From the NCBI GenBank assembly GCA_964390305.1, contig CAYMHT010000003.1, positions 11,439 to 75,438 on the forward strand: DNA of 64,000 bases, written 5' to 3'. Each line of letters opens with the position of its first letter. Position 1 is the stretch's first letter. Below are positions 62,547 through 64,000 of this stretch, in pieces. Position numbers and translations under genes: made by a program. The notes below the pieces were generated by a model, which was given only the letters and a program-made list of their open reading frames with translations, had not been told where the DNA came from and made no database searches. The DNA comes from SKLM01 sp964390305. GTDB lineage: Bacteria; Chloroflexota; Anaerolineae; B4-G1.

Positions 62547-62900
62547 TTAGGCGATCGCGTCCTTCGCCACGTGAACGATCTCCGCGAACGCGTCACGGTC
62601 CCGGACAGCGAGATCGGCCAGAATCTTCCGATCCAGGGCCACGTTTGCTTCCTTCAGCCCGTGGATGAAACGGCTGTAGGGCATTCCGTTCTGTCGGGCC
62701 GCTGCGTTGATGCGTGTGATCCACAGCCGCCGGAGATCGCGCCGGCGCTGTCGTCGGTCACGGTAGGCATACCACTGGGACTTCATCCAGGCTTCGTTGG
62801 CCCGGCGGAAAAGATCATGCCGCGTTCCCCAATAACCCTTGGTGTCTCGAAGAATCTTCTTGTGGCGACGACGCCGATTTCCTGCACCCTTTACTCGCAC
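62547..62900 (-). CDS. rplT: Ribosomal protein bL20
   Basis: A 117-residue protein with the Arg/Lys-rich N-terminal extension (RRRRHKKILRDTKGYWGTRH) and the globular part RDLRRLWITRINAAARQNGM that binds 23S rRNA. The start is GTG 62900; the usual MARVKRG beginning is shortened to MRVKGAG. bL20 also acts as a repressor of its own operon in several bacteria. It is preceded by a hairpin with a T-run in the infC-rplT gap, where rpmI normally lies. Confidence 0.97.
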   Translation of the reverse strand: MRVKGAGNRRRRHKKILRDTKGYWGTRHDLFRRANEAWMKSQWYAYRDRRQRRRDLRRLWITRINAAARQNGMPYSRFIHGLKEANVALDRKILADLAVRDRDAFAEIVHVAKDAIA

Positions 62901-62935
62901 TGCTGCATGGCTCCTTCAATAAACTAACGGTCCAC

Positions 62936-62965
62936 CTAAAAACGAATCCGCCTTCTCCGGCGGAT
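62936..62965 (-). terminator. Attenuator-like hairpin between infC and rplT
   Basis: ATCCGCC (62946-62952) and GGCGGAT (62959-62965) form a perfect 7-base stem with a 6-base loop, and the minus strand continues TCGTTTTTAG. It lies where rpmI would be expected and may control read-through into rplT. Confidence 0.68.
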
Positions 62966-63038
62966 CTTGTTCTGATCCTTCTTCCATTCTCACCGAGGGG
63001 CGCCTGAGGGAAGCGAGTTGCCCTCGCTCCACTGCGGC

Positions 63039-63554
63039 TCACTCTTCCGTTGGTGTCAGGACCATCAACATCGAATAACGGTCCATGCTCGGTCTCTGTT
63101 CGACCTCGCTGACGTCGGATAGCTCCTCGGCGATATCGCGCAGTTTCTCGCGCCCGATCTCAGGGTAGGTAATCTCCCGACCTCTGAAGCGCAGGCGCAC
63201 CTTGACTTTCTTGCCCTCTTCGAGCCAGCCCCGGGCCCTCCGTACCTTGAAGTCGAGGTGGTGATCCGCCGTCTTGGGCCGCAGCTGTATCTCCTTAACC
63301 TCTACATGCTTCTGGGACTTCCGCGCTGCCTGTGCCTTCTTCTCCTGCTCGTACTTGAACTTCCCGTAGTCCATGACTTTGACCACGGGAGGATTGGCGT
63401 TAGGCGCCACTTCTACCAGGTCCAGGCCTGTAGAGATGGCAGCTTCTACAGCCTCTTCCAGGGGCACGACGCCCCTGTTTTCACCCTCTGCATCGATGAG
63501 CCGAACTGGAGAGACACGGATCTGCCGATTGACGCGATATGACTTCTCGCTGAT
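63039..63554 (-). CDS. infC: Translation initiation factor IF-3, with an AUC start codon
   Basis: A 171-residue IF-3. The N-terminal domain has the conserved YRVNRQIRVSPVRLIDAEGE and the linker leads to the C-terminal domain (VEVKEIQLRPKTADHHLDFK). No ATG, GTG or TTG can start the N-terminal part: an in-frame TAA lies two codons before an ATC (63554-63552), and AGGAGG stands nine bases before that ATC. So translation begins at ATC, read as fMet. Rare start codons in infC are the known basis of IF-3 self-control. The GTG at 63467 would delete the conserved N-terminal segment. Confidence 0.95.
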   Translation of the reverse strand: MSEKSYRVNRQIRVSPVRLIDAEGENRGVVPLEEAVEAAISTGLDLVEVAPNANPPVVKVMDYGKFKYEQEKKAQAARKSQKHVEVKEIQLRPKTADHHLDFKVRRARGWLEEGKKVKVRLRFRGREITYPEIGREKLRDIAEELSDVSEVEQRPSMDRYSMLMVLTPTEE

Positions 63555-63612
63555 AAGGACTTACCTCCTGGAGATGTATCAGAACGAATATCTGCGAAAC
63601 TTACTGCAGCCT

Positions 63613-63641
63613 ATGATAGCACAGTTGAGGGATGATGTCAA
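63613..63641 (-). promoter_or_regulatory. Promoter of infC
   Basis: On the minus strand TTGACA (63641-63636) and TATCAT (63618-63613) are 17 bases apart, giving a leader of about 52 bases before the ATC start. Confidence 0.8.
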
Positions 63642-63698
63642 ATTCCTCAGACTATGTTGCGGGCTTGAGGCCGCCTATCCTTCCTGCGGTCACCCCAG

Positions 63699-63736
63699 GG
63701 CGAGGGCTTCGCTGAGGCATTTCCGAAGCCCTCGCC
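63699..63736 (-). terminator. 13-base stem-loop between thrS and infC
   Basis: GGCGAGGGCTTCG (63699-63711) and CGAAGCCCTCGCC (63724-63736) pair perfectly with a 12-base loop. No T-run follows on the minus strand, so it may be a weak terminator or RNA-stabilising element at the end of thrS. Confidence 0.55.
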
Positions 63737-63749
63737 GGTGGTCTGATTC

Positions 63750-64000
63750 CTACAGCTGTCGCCGCGCCTCGACTGCCTCTTCAGCCAGCTCGATGAACGC
63801 GTCCACCGACATAGCGCCGAGCACCTCCTCGTTGCGCAGCCGGAGATTGACTTGCTCCGCCTCGATCTCGCGATCGCCCACAATCAGCATGTAAGGCACC
63901 TTCCGCATCTGCGCGTTCCGGATCTTGGCTCCCATGCGGTCGCTCGAGTCGTCGACCTCGACCCGCAGTCCCGCTACTCGCAGCCGCTCCGCGACGGCTT
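63750..64000 (-). CDS. thrS: Threonyl-tRNA synthetase, C-terminal fragment
   Basis: Eighty-two C-terminal residues of ThrRS; the rest lies beyond the right edge. The visible part is the anticodon-binding domain: AERLRVAGLRVEVDDSSDRM, then KIRNAQMRKVPYMLIVGDRE and the terminal VNLRLRNEEVLG. The thrS-infC-rplT order on one strand is typical of bacterial genomes. A 13-base stem-loop and the infC promoter separate it from infC. Confidence 0.96.
   Translation of the reverse strand, partial: AVAERLRVAGLRVEVDDSSDRMGAKIRNAQMRKVPYMLIVGDREIEAEQVNLRLRNEEVLGAMSVDAFIELAEEAVEARRQL

Noticed and set aside
62925..62931. Single CTAACG near the infC-rplT gap
   Set aside because: One copy without 11-bp partners or a -10 box; expected by chance.

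Overview
The window is a 64 kb piece of a bacterial chromosome, GC-rich and densely coding, with no rRNA, tRNA, CRISPR array, insertion sequence or phage gene that I can support. The gene set suggests Chloroflexota or a close monoderm relative. It has tandem corrinoid methyltransferases of the MttB superfamily, Hanks kinases fused to PQQ propellers, BTAD/STAND regulators, multi-GAF SpoIIE phosphatases, lipoproteins and an LPxTG-type protein, and no outer-membrane genes. This placement is inferred from gene content only. Promoters look like ordinary sigma-A sites (TTGACA-17-TATAAT) and several transcripts appear leaderless.

Layout. 1-6.1 kb: the end of a NarL-type sensor kinase, then a leftward run of a SufR-like Fe-S regulator, a B12 radical-SAM enzyme, tldD, pmbA/tldE and hypA. 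6.2-11.6 kb: a RicT/PSP1 protein, a methyl-H4folate methyltransferase and two MttB-type methyltransferases. 11.8-21.8 kb: bL25, a DnaJ-like chaperone, a HtrA protease, an eRF1/Vms1-like protein, ClpB and a ClpC-like ATPase. 22-30.3 kb: DegV, a membrane glycosyltransferase, a kinase-PQQ and PP2C pair, an OmpR-type response regulator and two Hsp20 genes. 30.5-42.1 kb: a zinc-ribbon cold-shock protein, a histidine phosphatase and a long leftward surface-polysaccharide operon (GT4, GtrA, two O-antigen-ligase-like proteins, UDP-sugar epimerase/decarboxylase, macro domain, DUF4230, G5 lipoprotein). 42.2-48 kb: an RsbV-RsbW-RsbU partner-switching module whose RsbU carries about six GAF domains. 48-55.5 kb: a second B12 radical-SAM enzyme, Lon, a PIG-L deacetylase, an unknown 164-residue protein and a putative DNA-repair radical-SAM gene with a LexA-type box in its promoter. 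55.7-64 kb: small proteins, a very unusual BTAD-STAND-SBP_bac_5 fusion, a lipoprotein propeller, and the thrS-infC-rplT translation cluster, which lacks rpmI at its usual place.

The main new signal is a shared promoter architecture in front of the proteostasis genes clpB, hsp20 and lon. Each has three or four CTAAYG hexamers repeated with an exact 11-bp period, where a -35 box would normally be. This is the geometry bound by OmpR/PhoB-type regulators, and an OmpR-type response regulator with no adjacent kinase lies directly upstream of the hsp20 site. No CIRCE or HAIR element was seen there. I propose a response-regulator-driven heat-shock regulon. The second notable object is the BTAD-STAND protein carrying a complete cytoplasmic oligopeptide-binding domain, which looks like a SgrR-style ligand sensor built on a different chassis.
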